The notes: generated from the sequence alone by a model not told the origin. A stretch of 64,000 nucleotides of DNA from Pseudomonadota bacterium (GCA_026399515.1 JAPLQT010000119.1:50099-114098); one strand, 5' to 3'. Positions 45,732 to 54,738 are shown, counted from the first letter of the stretch. Program-made: numbers and translations.

Positions 45732-46670
45732 ATGATACTCGTCGCCGGATCCGCCAATCTCGATTTTGTCGTGCGGGCGCCGCATATTCCGGTGCCCGGT
45801 GAAACGGTGACGGTGCTGGGCAGCGACTTCAAGACTTTTCCCGGCGGTAAAGGCGCCAACCAGGCCATCGCCTGCGCGCGCGCCGGCGGCACCGAAACGG
45901 AAATGTTGCTGGCGCTGGGAGATGACGCGTTCGCCGCACCCATCGAAGCATCGCTGGCATCCGCGGGCGTACGCATGCATACGCTGCGGGTGTCCGCTAC
46001 TCCGACAGGCACAGCCTTCATTTGCGTATCGGACGACGCCGAGAATGCCATCACCGTTGCTCCCGGCGCCAATGGTTGTTTGCGGGAGGAACACCTCCCA
46101 TCCCTCAGAGGCGTATCGCATCTGCTGCTGCAACTGGAGATTCCGCTCGGGACGGTTTCCGCCTATGCGCGCCGCGCGCGCGAACAAGGGGTCAAGGTTG
46201 TGCTGAACGCCGCGCCGATGCAGCGACTTCCGGCGGAACTGCTATCCATGGTCGATGTGCTGGTGCTGAACGAGGGCGAACTGGCCAGCCTCGCCGGCAG
46301 CGGGACCGATATTGCGCAATGCCTCGCCGAAATTCCCGTGGCCTGTGTCGTGGTTACGCTGGGTGAACAAGGCTGCGTGGCGCGCTGCGAGGGTGAATTT
46401 TTCGCCCAGCAGGGCTTTTCCGTCGATGCTATCGACACCACGGCCGCCGGCGATACTTTTTGCGGCGTGCTGGTCGCATCCTTGTCCACGAAGCTCGGCA
46501 TGCAGGATGCCTTGATGCGCGCCAGCGCCGCCAGTGCGCTTGCCTGTACCCGTCTCGGCGCCCAGCAAAGCATCCCGGCACGGGCCGATGTCGAGGCTTT
46601 CCTTCACTCCATGCCGGCCGCCGATGAAGACTTGTGTGTGGCGCTGCGCAAGTATTGCGGCATCGCCTAG
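45732..46670 (+). CDS. Ribokinase-like PfkB sugar kinase
   Basis: 312 residues. PGGKGANQAIACARAGG is the PfkB signature 1 and DTTAAGDTFCGVLVAS is signature 2 with the catalytic Asp. The order and spacing are those of ribokinase, which makes ribose 5-phosphate. With the ADP-ribosylglycohydrolase-family and GH127 proteins in the same locus it may phosphorylate ribose or another released pentose. It has no signal peptide. Confidence 0.85.
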   Translation: MILVAGSANLDFVVRAPHIPVPGETVTVLGSDFKTFPGGKGANQAIACARAGGTETEMLLALGDDAFAAPIEASLASAGVRMHTLRVSATPTGTAFICVSDDAENAITVAPGANGCLREEHLPSLRGVSHLLLQLEIPLGTVSAYARRAREQGVKVVLNAAPMQRLPAELLSMVDVLVLNEGELASLAGSGTDIAQCLAEIPVACVVVTLGEQGCVARCEGEFFAQQGFSVDAIDTTAAGDTFCGVLVASLSTKLGMQDALMRASAASALACTRLGAQQSIPARADVEAFLHSMPAADEDLCVALRKYCGIA

Positions 46671-46705
46671 ACGCTGTTATCAATTCAACCATAGACCCTA
46701 TTCCC

Positions 46706-48898
46706 ATGACTCAAGACAATTCTTCGCAGGACGCCGCTTCGGGCGAATTGCCGCCGGGTGAAAAAGCGCCGCAGCCATTCACCGAAGGCCTGCCGCACAC
46801 GCTGGGCCTTTATCTTCCGGTACCGGGCAAGGTGCCGGCCTGGCCGTATACCAATATCGGCATGTGGAAAAACGATGTCCCTTCCCTGGCGCAAAGCTGG
46901 CGTGATGCCTTCAAGGTCTGGCGGCGCGAACATCTGGCGCGCCTGGGTTACAACGACATCCAGTACCGGCGTGAGGATCTGAAGTGGTCGCAGCGAAATT
47001 TTGTCCATGCGCAAATGATGGTGGAGGACCGGTATTTCTACGATCCGGTGCGGCGCCAATACACCATCGACCGGTACCTCGACGACCTGGAGCGCCGTTA
47101 CGGCGGCATCGACAGCGTTCTGATCTGGTATGTGTATCCGAACATCGGCATCGACGACCGGAACCAGATCGAACTGGCGTTCGATCTTCCGGGCGGCATC
47201 GCCGGATTGAAACAAGCGGTGGCGGACTTTCACCGGCGCGGCGTGAAAGTGTTTCTGCCGACCATGCCCTGGGATCACGGCACCAACGATTCCGGGAAGA
47301 GCGACTGGCTGTCCATCGTCGAACTGGCCAAAATGGTGAACGCCGACGGCGTCAATGGCGATACCTATAGCGGCGTCCCACGGGTATTCCGCGAGACGTC
47401 CGACCGGTTGGATCACCCTCTGGTGTTCCAGCCCGAATCAGGCACCCAGTTGCGCGAAGGCCTGATCTGGAATAACCAGAGCTGGGGCAAACCTGCGAAG
47501 GAGATGAGGGAGATCATCCCGCCCGTCAGCAAGTTGAAGTGGCTGGAACCGCGCCACATGATCAATTTCGAGAACCGCTGGGGCCGCGACCGCAAGGACG
47601 ACCTGCACTACATCTTCTTCAACGGGATTGGTTACAACGCCTGGGAAAATGTCTGGGGCATCTGGAACCAGTTTACGGATCGCGATGCGGCGGCCTTGAA
47701 GCGCATCGCCGCCATCTACCGGCAATTCCCGGAACTAATGGTAAGCCTCGACTGGGAACCCTATGCCCATACCTTGCAGAACGGCGTCTTTTCAAGCGGC
47801 TTCCCCGGCCCGGAGAGCGCGCTGTGGACCATCGTCAATCGCAACGAATTCGACCTGGATGGGGACCAGTTGACGGTGGCCCATCAGGACGGCACGTCCT
47901 ATTACGACCTCTGGCATGGCCTGCCTATCAAGGCAAAGGTCAGGAAAGGCCACGCGACCTTATCCCTGGCGCTGGAGGCCTACGGATTCGGCGCCGTATT
48001 GGCGGTGCGCGAAGGCGCAGTTCCGACCGGGCTGGAAGAGTTTCTCAAGGCCATGGCGGGGCACGCCAGGGTGCCGTTGCAAACGCTGTCCTCTAAGTGG
48101 AACCCGCTGCCACAACGGCTAGTCGACATTGCACCGACCGAGGCCTCGGCGAGCGTACCGGAAGGCATGCTGCCGATCCCCGCGGCTGAGTTCGAATTTG
48201 TCGTTCACGGCGTCGAGATCGAAGGTTTTACGGCCGCCGGCACGGGCTTCCAGTATCCCTGGGAGAGCGGGGCGCGGCGTCATCATCGGCATACGCTCGA
48301 CATCGCCGCCTTCTACATCGACCGCACGCCGGTGACCAATGCCTACTTCAAACAATTCATCGACGCCACCAGTTACCATCCGCTCGACGACCATCATTTC
48401 CTGAAGGATTGGGTGAATGGCGCGCCGCGCGCCGGTTGGGAAAACCGGCCGGTGACCTGGGTCTCCCTCGAGGATGTGCGCGGCTATTGCGCCTGGGCGG
48501 GCAAGCGCCTGCCGCGCGAGTGGGAATGGCAATATGCGGCGCAGGGCACCGATGGGCGGCTGTATCCGTGGGGGAATAGCTGGGAACCCGGTGCCGTTCC
48601 GGCGGCCAACAAGAGTCGAAATATATTGCCGCCGGCCGACGTGGATGCGCATCCGCAGGGCGCCAGTCCGTTCGGGGTGATGGATATGGTCGGCAACATC
48701 TGGCAATGGACCGACGAGTTCGTCGACGAGCACACCCGTAGTGCGGCCTTGCGCGGCGGCAGCAGCTATCAGGCGCAGTCATCGCACTGGTATTTCCCGC
48801 CGGCCTATCGACTCGACCAGCACGGCAAGTACCTGCTGATGGCGCCGTGCAAGGATCGTTCGGGTTGTCTCGGATTCAGGTGCGTCGTCGATGCGTAA
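46706..48898 (+). CDS. TIM-barrel-like domain fused to FGE-like domain lacking catalytic Cys
   Basis: 730 residues from ATG 46706, no signal peptide. Residues 1-460 are an unassigned domain with a barrel-like pattern of Asp-rich turns (LIWYVYPNIGIDD; VKVFLPTMPWDHGTND; ADGVNGDTY; LMVSLDWEPY), suggesting a glycoside hydrolase. Residues 480-730 are an FGE/SUMF1-like domain (FYIDRTPVTNAYFKQFI; WENRPVTWVSLEDVRGYCAWAGKRLPREWEWQYAA; LYPWGN; MDMVGNIWQWTDEF; GFRCV). In active FGEs, GGS is followed by two cysteines five and ten positions after its first Gly. Here those positions are Gln689 and His694 (GGSSYQAQSSHW), so formylglycine synthesis is unlikely and a carbohydrate-binding or other enzymatic role is possible. 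Confidence 0.75.
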   Translation: MTQDNSSQDAASGELPPGEKAPQPFTEGLPHTLGLYLPVPGKVPAWPYTNIGMWKNDVPSLAQSWRDAFKVWRREHLARLGYNDIQYRREDLKWSQRNFVHAQMMVEDRYFYDPVRRQYTIDRYLDDLERRYGGIDSVLIWYVYPNIGIDDRNQIELAFDLPGGIAGLKQAVADFHRRGVKVFLPTMPWDHGTNDSGKSDWLSIVELAKMVNADGVNGDTYSGVPRVFRETSDRLDHPLVFQPESGTQLREGLIWNNQSWGKPAKEMREIIPPVSKLKWLEPRHMINFENRWGRDRKDDLHYIFFNGIGYNAWENVWGIWNQFTDRDAAALKRIAAIYRQFPELMVSLDWEPYAHTLQNGVFSSGFPGPESALWTIVNRNEFDLDGDQLTVAHQDGTSYYDLWHGLPIKAKVRKGHATLSLALEAYGFGAVLAVREGAVPTGLEEFLKAMAGHARVPLQTLSSKWNPLPQRLVDIAPTEASASVPEGMLPIPAAEFEFVVHGVEIEGFTAAGTGFQYPWESGARRHHRHTLDIAAFYIDRTPVTNAYFKQFIDATSYHPLDDHHFLKDWVNGAPRAGWENRPVTWVSLEDVRGYCAWAGKRLPREWEWQYAAQGTDGRLYPWGNSWEPGAVPAANKSRNILPPADVDAHPQGASPFGVMDMVGNIWQWTDEFVDEHTRSAALRGGSSYQAQSSHWYFPPAYRLDQHGKYLLMAPCKDRSGCLGFRCVVDA

Positions 48899-50819
48899 CG
48901 ATAGCGAAAAACTGCAATATGCGACGAGTGCGACGAACCGTGGCGCGTCACCGGATATCTCAAGAATGCATGCGCCCCAAGCTCACAAAGTCACACTTGG
49001 CGGTCTGCTGGGAAAGGCATTGGCGGCCAATCACACCGGCCGGCTGTCGCATTTCATCAGCGACGAAACCAGCCCCGCCATCGCGATTTTCAATCCCGAG
49101 CAGGTCAGCCACAACCAGGAAGGCGATTGGTACGGCGAACACGCCGGCAAATGGCTTTACGCCGCGGCCAAGGCTGCGCGGCGCACGGGGGACGAGAAGC
49201 TTGCGGCCAGCGTCAGGCGCGTGGCGGACTATCTGATCGGCTTGCAGGATGATGACGGTTACCTCGGAACCTATGCTCCCGAACGACGCTTCATGCGCAA
49301 GCAACCGCCCGGACCGCGCACTTGGGACGGTGCGCCGGGCAAACGCACCTGGGATGTCTGGAATCATAGCTGCCTCGTTCTGGGACTATTGGAGGTCCAT
49401 AAATATTTCCCCGACCCGGGATATCTGGCCGCCGCGCGCCGCATCGGCGACCTCTGCTGGCGCACCCTGACCACGGGGGGAATCAATATCACCGAACTGG
49501 GCCTGCATCACGGCATGTCGGCCACCGTGCTGCTGGATGCCGCGGTGGACCTGCACGTCGCGACGGGGGAGCGGAAATATCTGGATCTGGCGACGCTGAT
49601 TCTGCAGCAGGCCGAACAACGTCCCGAATTGGGGTTGTTGCGGCAGGCGCTGGCCGGCACGGATGCCGCCGAAATTTCGACCGGCAAGGCTTACCAACTG
49701 TGCTGGAACCTGGTCGGTCTCGCCAAGCTGTACAAGGCAACCGGTCACGCCCAATATCTGGAGGCCGTTCAAAACCTGTGGAACAGCATACGCCAACACC
49801 ATCTCACACTGGGGAGCGGCCCCTGGGGAGGCGTCGGTCTGCGTTCGCGAGAGGTTTTCAATCACCATAGCGTCTTCAGTCCTCACGGCTATGTGGAGAC
49901 CTGTTCGATCCTGTCGTGGATCCAGTTGAACCGCGAACTGCTTGCCATTACCGGCGAGGCCAGGTATGCGGAGGAAATCGAATCCGCGGCCTACAACGAT
50001 CTGCTCGGCGCACAGGCGCCGAACGGGGAAGACTGGTGCTATTACTCCTTCCCGAATGGCAAGCGTGTTTACACCACCTATTGGCGTTGCTGCAAATCCA
50101 GCGGCGCGATGGCGCTTGAGGAACTGCCGGCGATTGCCTATCGCGTGCACGCGGAGAACATCCTGGCGATCAATCTGTATGGTCCCGGCGAGGCCATGCT
50201 GCCGACGTCCAGCGCAGGCATGGTCGGCCTGGAACAGAGCACTCGCTACCCTTTCGAGGGCAGCATCAAGATTGTCGTCAAGCCGGATAATCCGGCAAGA
50301 TTTTCCATCCTCCTGCGCATTCCCTCCTGGGCCAACGGTGCCCGAATCGAGGTGAACGGCGCCAATTGGAAAGGCGCCGCGGCGCCGGGAAGCTATGCCG
50401 TACTGGAGCGCGACTGGCGGCATGGCGACGTCATCGACTTGCAGTTGCCGATGTCTCCCACGGCGCACCGGAAGGCCAGCCGCAGCGTGCAGGAGTCCAG
50501 GGATCCCTACGGCGAGTCGATCAATCAGGAGGTCATGCGTTACGATTACATCGCCATCACCCGGGGTCCGCTGGTATATGCCACCGGCCTGATCGATGGC
50601 TTCAAAATGCAGGACACGTTTCGTCTCGCCGAAGGTGATGTCGCCGGGTTGCTCGAAGTGATTACCCCGCCTCCAGGATACGGGGGCCCCGCGATACGCC
50701 TGAACCTCGACTATCGTCCGCCCCTGGTCTTTCATCCGTACTACGAAACCGGCGGCCGCGAGGATGGAACATGGCGCTTGACCTGGTTACAAGTGGTGCC
50801 CGAAGCGTCGTCGGCCTGA
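48891..50819 (+). CDS. GH127-family beta-L-arabinofuranosidase-like protein
   Basis: 642 residues, overlapping the previous gene by 8 bp, no signal peptide. It follows the GH127 (DUF1680) pattern: LQDDDGYLGTY near residue 120, TWDVWNHSCLVLGLLEVHKY, then the zinc site E336-T-C338 (GYVETCSIL) and C400-C401 (YWRCCKSSGAMALEELP). These four residues match the zinc-thiolate catalytic centre of the Bifidobacterium enzyme HypBA1, so the protein should be active. The C-terminal beta-rich part is complete. It probably acts in the cytoplasm on an imported arabinofuranoside-like sugar. Confidence 0.85.
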   Translation: MRNDSEKLQYATSATNRGASPDISRMHAPQAHKVTLGGLLGKALAANHTGRLSHFISDETSPAIAIFNPEQVSHNQEGDWYGEHAGKWLYAAAKAARRTGDEKLAASVRRVADYLIGLQDDDGYLGTYAPERRFMRKQPPGPRTWDGAPGKRTWDVWNHSCLVLGLLEVHKYFPDPGYLAAARRIGDLCWRTLTTGGINITELGLHHGMSATVLLDAAVDLHVATGERKYLDLATLILQQAEQRPELGLLRQALAGTDAAEISTGKAYQLCWNLVGLAKLYKATGHAQYLEAVQNLWNSIRQHHLTLGSGPWGGVGLRSREVFNHHSVFSPHGYVETCSILSWIQLNRELLAITGEARYAEEIESAAYNDLLGAQAPNGEDWCYYSFPNGKRVYTTYWRCCKSSGAMALEELPAIAYRVHAENILAINLYGPGEAMLPTSSAGMVGLEQSTRYPFEGSIKIVVKPDNPARFSILLRIPSWANGARIEVNGANWKGAAAPGSYAVLERDWRHGDVIDLQLPMSPTAHRKASRSVQESRDPYGESINQEVMRYDYIAITRGPLVYATGLIDGFKMQDTFRLAEGDVAGLLEVITPPPGYGGPAIRLNLDYRPPLVFHPYYETGGREDGTWRLTWLQVVPEASSA

Positions 50820-50863
50820 CGGCCGTCATAAGCCCTGGCCGGCAGGCACGACAGATGAAGCCA

Positions 50864-51742
50864 CTACCGCCGGGGGAGCATGGCCTTCTGCGCTTCCTGG
50901 ATGAAGGCTTTGACGAGCCGGATGCGTATCGTCGAGCGCGACCAGATGATGCCGACGCGATTCGGTTCGAAGGGATGCGGCAAGGCCAGCCTGACCAGGC
51001 GCAAGCCTTCCGGCCAGGGTCTTACCCAGTCGGGGACCAGCGACACTCCCAGGCCGCGATCGACCATGACGGCGATGGAACTCAGTGCGTTGAGCTCGAA
51101 GCGTTCCCGCGGCGTAATGCCCACGGCCTGCAGATATCTATCGGCCTGATGCCCGCCCCAGTGATTGCGGTCGTAGCGGATCAGCGGTTCGGTCGCCAGC
51201 AGCTCGTGAGGGTCGCGCCCCGCCATGCTTTCCGGCGCTAGCACCACCAGCGGTTCTTCGCGCAGCAACTGCCAGCCGATTCGTTTCGACAGGGAAAACG
51301 GGCCTTGCATCACGATGGCGGCGTCGAGTTCCCCGCTTTCGACCTCCGGGTACATCTTGATCGAGGTGCTGCGTTTGATGAAAACGTTGATCCTCGGAAA
51401 CCGGGCCACCATCAGTGCCAGGATGTCCGGCATCATTCCGGTCAGCGCGTTGGTGCCGGCGCCGAGCCGCAGTTCGCCGGCGGTGATCTCATCGTTGGCG
51501 ACGGTATGCAAGTCGGCCACATCGCGCAGCAGATTGCGCGCCCGCTCAAGTATGCGCGCGCCGGCTTCGGTCACGTTGACGGTGCGGCCGGACCGCGCAA
51601 TCAGCGGCGCGCCGATTTCGCGTTCCAGGGTGTGGATTTGCTGGGCCACCGTCGCCGGTGTAATGTTCAACTGACGCGCCGCCGCCGCCATCGAGCCATT
51701 GTCCACGACCGTCACGAAGCTTTTCAAGAACAGTGTATTCAT
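50864..51742 (-). CDS. LysR-family regulator of the sulfatase/CitE locus
   Basis: 292 residues. FLKSFVTVVDNGSMAAAARQLNITPATVAQQIHTLEREIGAPL is the DNA-binding domain; the effector domain follows (AGELRLGAGTNALTGMMPDILALM). It is convergent with the GH127 gene and divergent from the CitE-like gene, with a 208-bp gap containing copy C of the shared promoter element. It is the only regulator within the locus and the best candidate for recognising the GAATAT motif; this is inference. Confidence 0.88.
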   Translation of the reverse strand: MNTLFLKSFVTVVDNGSMAAAARQLNITPATVAQQIHTLEREIGAPLIARSGRTVNVTEAGARILERARNLLRDVADLHTVANDEITAGELRLGAGTNALTGMMPDILALMVARFPRINVFIKRSTSIKMYPEVESGELDAAIVMQGPFSLSKRIGWQLLREEPLVVLAPESMAGRDPHELLATEPLIRYDRNHWGGHQADRYLQAVGITPRERFELNALSSIAVMVDRGLGVSLVPDWVRPWPEGLRLVRLALPHPFEPNRVGIIWSRSTIRIRLVKAFIQEAQKAMLPRR

Positions 51743-51873
51743 GATTGATTTCCGAGCATCGTCGCGGGTGAGCCTGATTCCTGCCGAAGAATGATCGTGT
51801 GCCCGGTGTATTTTTAATGCTGCAGACGCACGACCGATCCGTGCAGTGCTTTTATCGATAACGTAATAAGAAA

Positions 51874-51910
51874 TAGTGTTTGAATATACCTTCGGTTGCT
51901 TATTCTTTCA
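51874..51910 (+). promoter_or_regulatory. Shared promoter element, diverged copy C
   Basis: TTTGAATATACCTT followed by TTG and a T-rich stretch, aligning to copy B with about two thirds of 37 positions identical. It keeps the GAATAT half-site, but the left arm of the palindrome is lost. It lies 40-77 bp upstream of the CitE-like gene, in the usual LysR divergent promoter position. Confidence 0.45.
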
Positions 51911-51950
51911 ATTCAATTCCGACAAAATCATCCAATTTGGCAGGAACCCC

Positions 51951-52823
51951 ATGCGCAGCAAACTGTTTGTTCCCGGCGCCCGACCAGAACTGTTCGGCAA
52001 GGCTTTATCCAGTCAGGCGGATGCCATCTCCATTGATCTGGAAGATTCCGTGCCGGAAGGCCGCAAGTCCGAGGCAAGGGCGGAAGTCGGCGAGTTCCTT
52101 CGATCCGCCGAGGTCGGCGCTACCACCAAGATCCTCATCGCCCGCGTCAACGCGTTGACCACGCCGCATTTCGATGCGGACGTGATGGCCGTCGTACGGC
52201 CCGGCCTGGCGATGCTGAATCTTCCCAAAACCGAGTCCGCGGACGATATTCGCGGGGCGGTCGCCGTGATCGCGCGTGCGGAAACCGCCAACCGGGTTGG
52301 CTGTCCGGTCCGGATACTTGCCAACATCGAAACGCCGAAGGCTTTGCGTCGCGCAGCGGAAATTGCCGCGGCCGATCCGCGTGTTGTCGGCCTGCAACTG
52401 GGTTATGGCGATTTGTTCGAGCCGCTGGGAATCGACAGGCGCGACTCCAGGAATGTACACGCCGCCATGTTCGCCATGCGCCTGGCGGCGGGAGAGGCCG
52501 GGGTCTTCGCCTACGACGGCGCCTTCGCCGATGTGCAGGATAGCCAGGCTTATCGCGCCGAGGCAGAGATGGCGCGCCGCCTCGGTTACCTCGGCAAGAG
52601 TTGTATCCACCCCGGCCAGATCGCCTTGGCGAACGAGGTATTTCGGCCCAGCGAAGAAGATATCGCCTTCTCCCTGCGCGTTCTTGAGCAAGCTCGGCAA
52701 GCGGGTGACCGGAAGCTGGGCGCTTTCATGGTGGATGGCAGGATGATCGATGCCCCTTTCATCCGCCGCGCGGAAAATATTGTCGCCATCGCCAGAAATC
52801 TGGGACTCGCCCCAAATGAATGA
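51951..52823 (+). CDS. HpcH/HpaI aldolase/CitE-like acyl-CoA lyase
   Basis: 290 residues from ATG 51951 (CAGGAA upstream). RSKLFVPGARPELFGKALSSQADAISIDLEDSVPEGRKSEAR is the CitE opening with the metal-binding EDSV; RILANIETPKALRRAAEIAAADPRVVGLQLGYGDL and KSCIHPGQIALANEVF complete the barrel. Such enzymes cleave malyl-, citramalyl- or beta-hydroxyacyl-CoA esters. The overlapping CoA-transferase gene suggests a two-step activation and cleavage of a hydroxy-dicarboxylic acid, in the manner of citramalate/itaconate breakdown. Confidence 0.85.
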   Translation: MRSKLFVPGARPELFGKALSSQADAISIDLEDSVPEGRKSEARAEVGEFLRSAEVGATTKILIARVNALTTPHFDADVMAVVRPGLAMLNLPKTESADDIRGAVAVIARAETANRVGCPVRILANIETPKALRRAAEIAAADPRVVGLQLGYGDLFEPLGIDRRDSRNVHAAMFAMRLAAGEAGVFAYDGAFADVQDSQAYRAEAEMARRLGYLGKSCIHPGQIALANEVFRPSEEDIAFSLRVLEQARQAGDRKLGAFMVDGRMIDAPFIRRAENIVAIARNLGLAPNE

Positions 52824-54015
52824 CACCGCCAGCCACCAGGAAGACCAGCCACGCGGCCCGCTGTCAGGCATCCGGGTGCTCGATCTCAGCGCCTACATCG
52901 CCGGGCCATACGGCTGCACCCTGCTGGCCGACATGGGGGCGGACGTCATCAAGATCGAACCGCCGGGCGGTGACAATCTGCGCAAGTATCCGTCCACGCT
53001 CGAAGCGGAAAGCCGGGCCTTTCTCGGGATCAATCGCAGCAAGCGCGGACTGGTGCTCGACCTGAAACAGGCGGAAGGACTGCGGGTGCTGTTGAAGCTG
53101 CTGGATAGCGCCGACGTGCTGGTGCACAACTTCCGGCCATCGGTGCCGGCTCGCCTGGGGATCGCCTATGAGCAATTCCAGGCGACACATCCGCGCCTGA
53201 TCTATTGCGTGGTCAACGGCTACGGCGAGACTGGACCGATGAAGGACAACGCGGGTTACGATCAGGTGCTACAGGCCATGACCGGGATATGCAGCTTGCA
53301 GGGCGGTCAGCAGCCCGAGATTGTTTACGGCTCGGTGGTGGACTACTATGCGGCGGCTCTGGTCGCCAGCGGCGTTTCGGCGGCGTTGTTCGACCGCGAA
53401 CGCAGCGGACGCGGACAGTATGTGGGCGTGTCGCTGCTGCGCAGCGCGCTCGCCATGCAATCGGCGCGTTTCATCTGGGCCGAAGGCGAAAGCCGCGACG
53501 TCGGACGCGATATGCGTTCCGGAGGCATCACCGGTCTGCATCCCACCCGCGACGGATATATCTACCTCTCCGCCAATACGCCACATTTCTGGCGGTCGTT
53601 GTGCGAGAAAATCGGCTGGCCCGAGGTGGCGCAAGATCAGCGCTACGACACCGTGCGCAAACGCGCCGCCTGCGCGCCGGAACTCCTGCCCAAACTCCAT
53701 GCGGCACTACAGGCGCACAGCGCGCTCGAGTGGGAAAAAATCTTCGGCGAGGAAGTCCCCAACGCGGCGGCGCGATCGATAGCCGACATGTTCGACCATC
53801 CGCAGGTGCTGGCGGAGAATATGGTCTCCACGCTGGAGCATCCGCTGGTCGGCAAATATCGGGGGTTCTCCAAGCCCATCAAGTTCGGGAGTACGCCCGG
53901 TCCGGAGCCATTTGCCGCACCCTCTATCGGCGAACACTCCAGTCAATTGCTTCTTGAACTCGGCTTTACGTCCGAGGACGTTGAACGGATGCGCATCAAT
54001 GGGGTCGTTGCCTGA
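52816..54015 (+). CDS. CaiB/BaiF (family III) CoA-transferase
   Basis: 399 residues from ATG 52816, overlapping the lyase gene by 8 bp. GIRVLDLSAYIAGPYGCTLLADMGADVIKIEPPGGDNLRKYP is the family III CoA-transferase opening, and LVHNFRPSVPARLGIAYE and GYGETGP are also typical. The catalytic aspartate expected near residue 170 is present in GSVVDYYAA. It moves CoA between carboxylic acids, probably making the thioester cleaved by the partner lyase. Confidence 0.88.
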   Translation: MNDTASHQEDQPRGPLSGIRVLDLSAYIAGPYGCTLLADMGADVIKIEPPGGDNLRKYPSTLEAESRAFLGINRSKRGLVLDLKQAEGLRVLLKLLDSADVLVHNFRPSVPARLGIAYEQFQATHPRLIYCVVNGYGETGPMKDNAGYDQVLQAMTGICSLQGGQQPEIVYGSVVDYYAAALVASGVSAALFDRERSGRGQYVGVSLLRSALAMQSARFIWAEGESRDVGRDMRSGGITGLHPTRDGYIYLSANTPHFWRSLCEKIGWPEVAQDQRYDTVRKRAACAPELLPKLHAALQAHSALEWEKIFGEEVPNAAARSIADMFDHPQVLAENMVSTLEHPLVGKYRGFSKPIKFGSTPGPEPFAAPSIGEHSSQLLLELGFTSEDVERMRINGVVA

Positions 54016-54087
54016 GAAATTTCCTGGCTTGCGCGATAAGGTCGTCCGGGCTTGACGGGCGGCGTGGCTGACTGTCGGCGCGGTGCG

Positions 54088-54738
54088 CTACCGGGCACAA
54101 CCCGCCGCGTCAAGGTAGCTGGTGACCAGTCCCAGATCCAGCAGCTTCCCTCCCGTGGCGGTTCCCGTCGCCCAAAGCCTATCGCCCGCCGACGAAGTTG
54201 CCAAATAGTTGCCTGTGCCTGAGTAGTACCGATAGTAGTACGGCGCATAGGGTAGCGATGCGCCCCCAGCGGGTGCGAAAAACTGCGGGGCGGTGCGTTC
54301 CGCCCAGTTGAAGAGGCAATCCGCGCCCGACGTCGTCGACGTGGAAATGAAATTGGCGGTAACCGTTCTCGCGGCGCTCATGGCAAGCGTGCAAGCGCCC
54401 GTGCCCGTGCAATCTCCGCCCCAGCCGATGAAAGCGCTGCCGTTTGCCGGCGTCGCGGTGAGTGTTACGCTGGTGCCAGCGGCGTAATTTTCCGAGCAGT
54501 CGGGGGCGACCAAATAGTAAACACTCGGTTGGGGAACGTAACATGAAATACTCGATGGGACGGAGCCGACATTGCCATAGCCGCTACCGGAATTCGCGAC
54601 GGACAGCTGGAAGGTCAGCGCGGACACCTCGGACATCGAAAGAATGGAAACCAGCAGCGCCAGGCACACCGTCACTCCCACGCTACCCGATGCCCGCAAC
54701 ATCGTCTTCCACAACGCTTGCATTTTGAATGCGCCCAT
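54088..54738 (-). CDS. Exported repeat protein with Cys-containing C-terminal domain
   Basis: 216 residues from ATG 54738 (GGAGGGGG upstream). Signal segment VCLALLVSILSMSEVSA, then one bacterial Ig-like/FlgN-type repeat (GTSVTLTATPANGSAFIGWGGDCTGTGACTLAMSAARTVTANF), then a tyrosine-rich module beginning ADCLFNWAERTAPQFFAP and ending YLDAAGCAR. The latter is a common C-terminal module of secreted betaproteobacterial proteins, of unknown role. The gene's start lies inside the 3' end of the metalloprotease gene (56-bp overlap). Confidence 0.7.
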   Translation of the reverse strand: MGAFKMQALWKTMLRASGSVGVTVCLALLVSILSMSEVSALTFQLSVANSGSGYGNVGSVPSSISCYVPQPSVYYLVAPDCSENYAAGTSVTLTATPANGSAFIGWGGDCTGTGACTLAMSAARTVTANFISTSTTSGADCLFNWAERTAPQFFAPAGGASLPYAPYYYRYYSGTGNYLATSSAGDRLWATGTATGGKLLDLGLVTSYLDAAGCAR

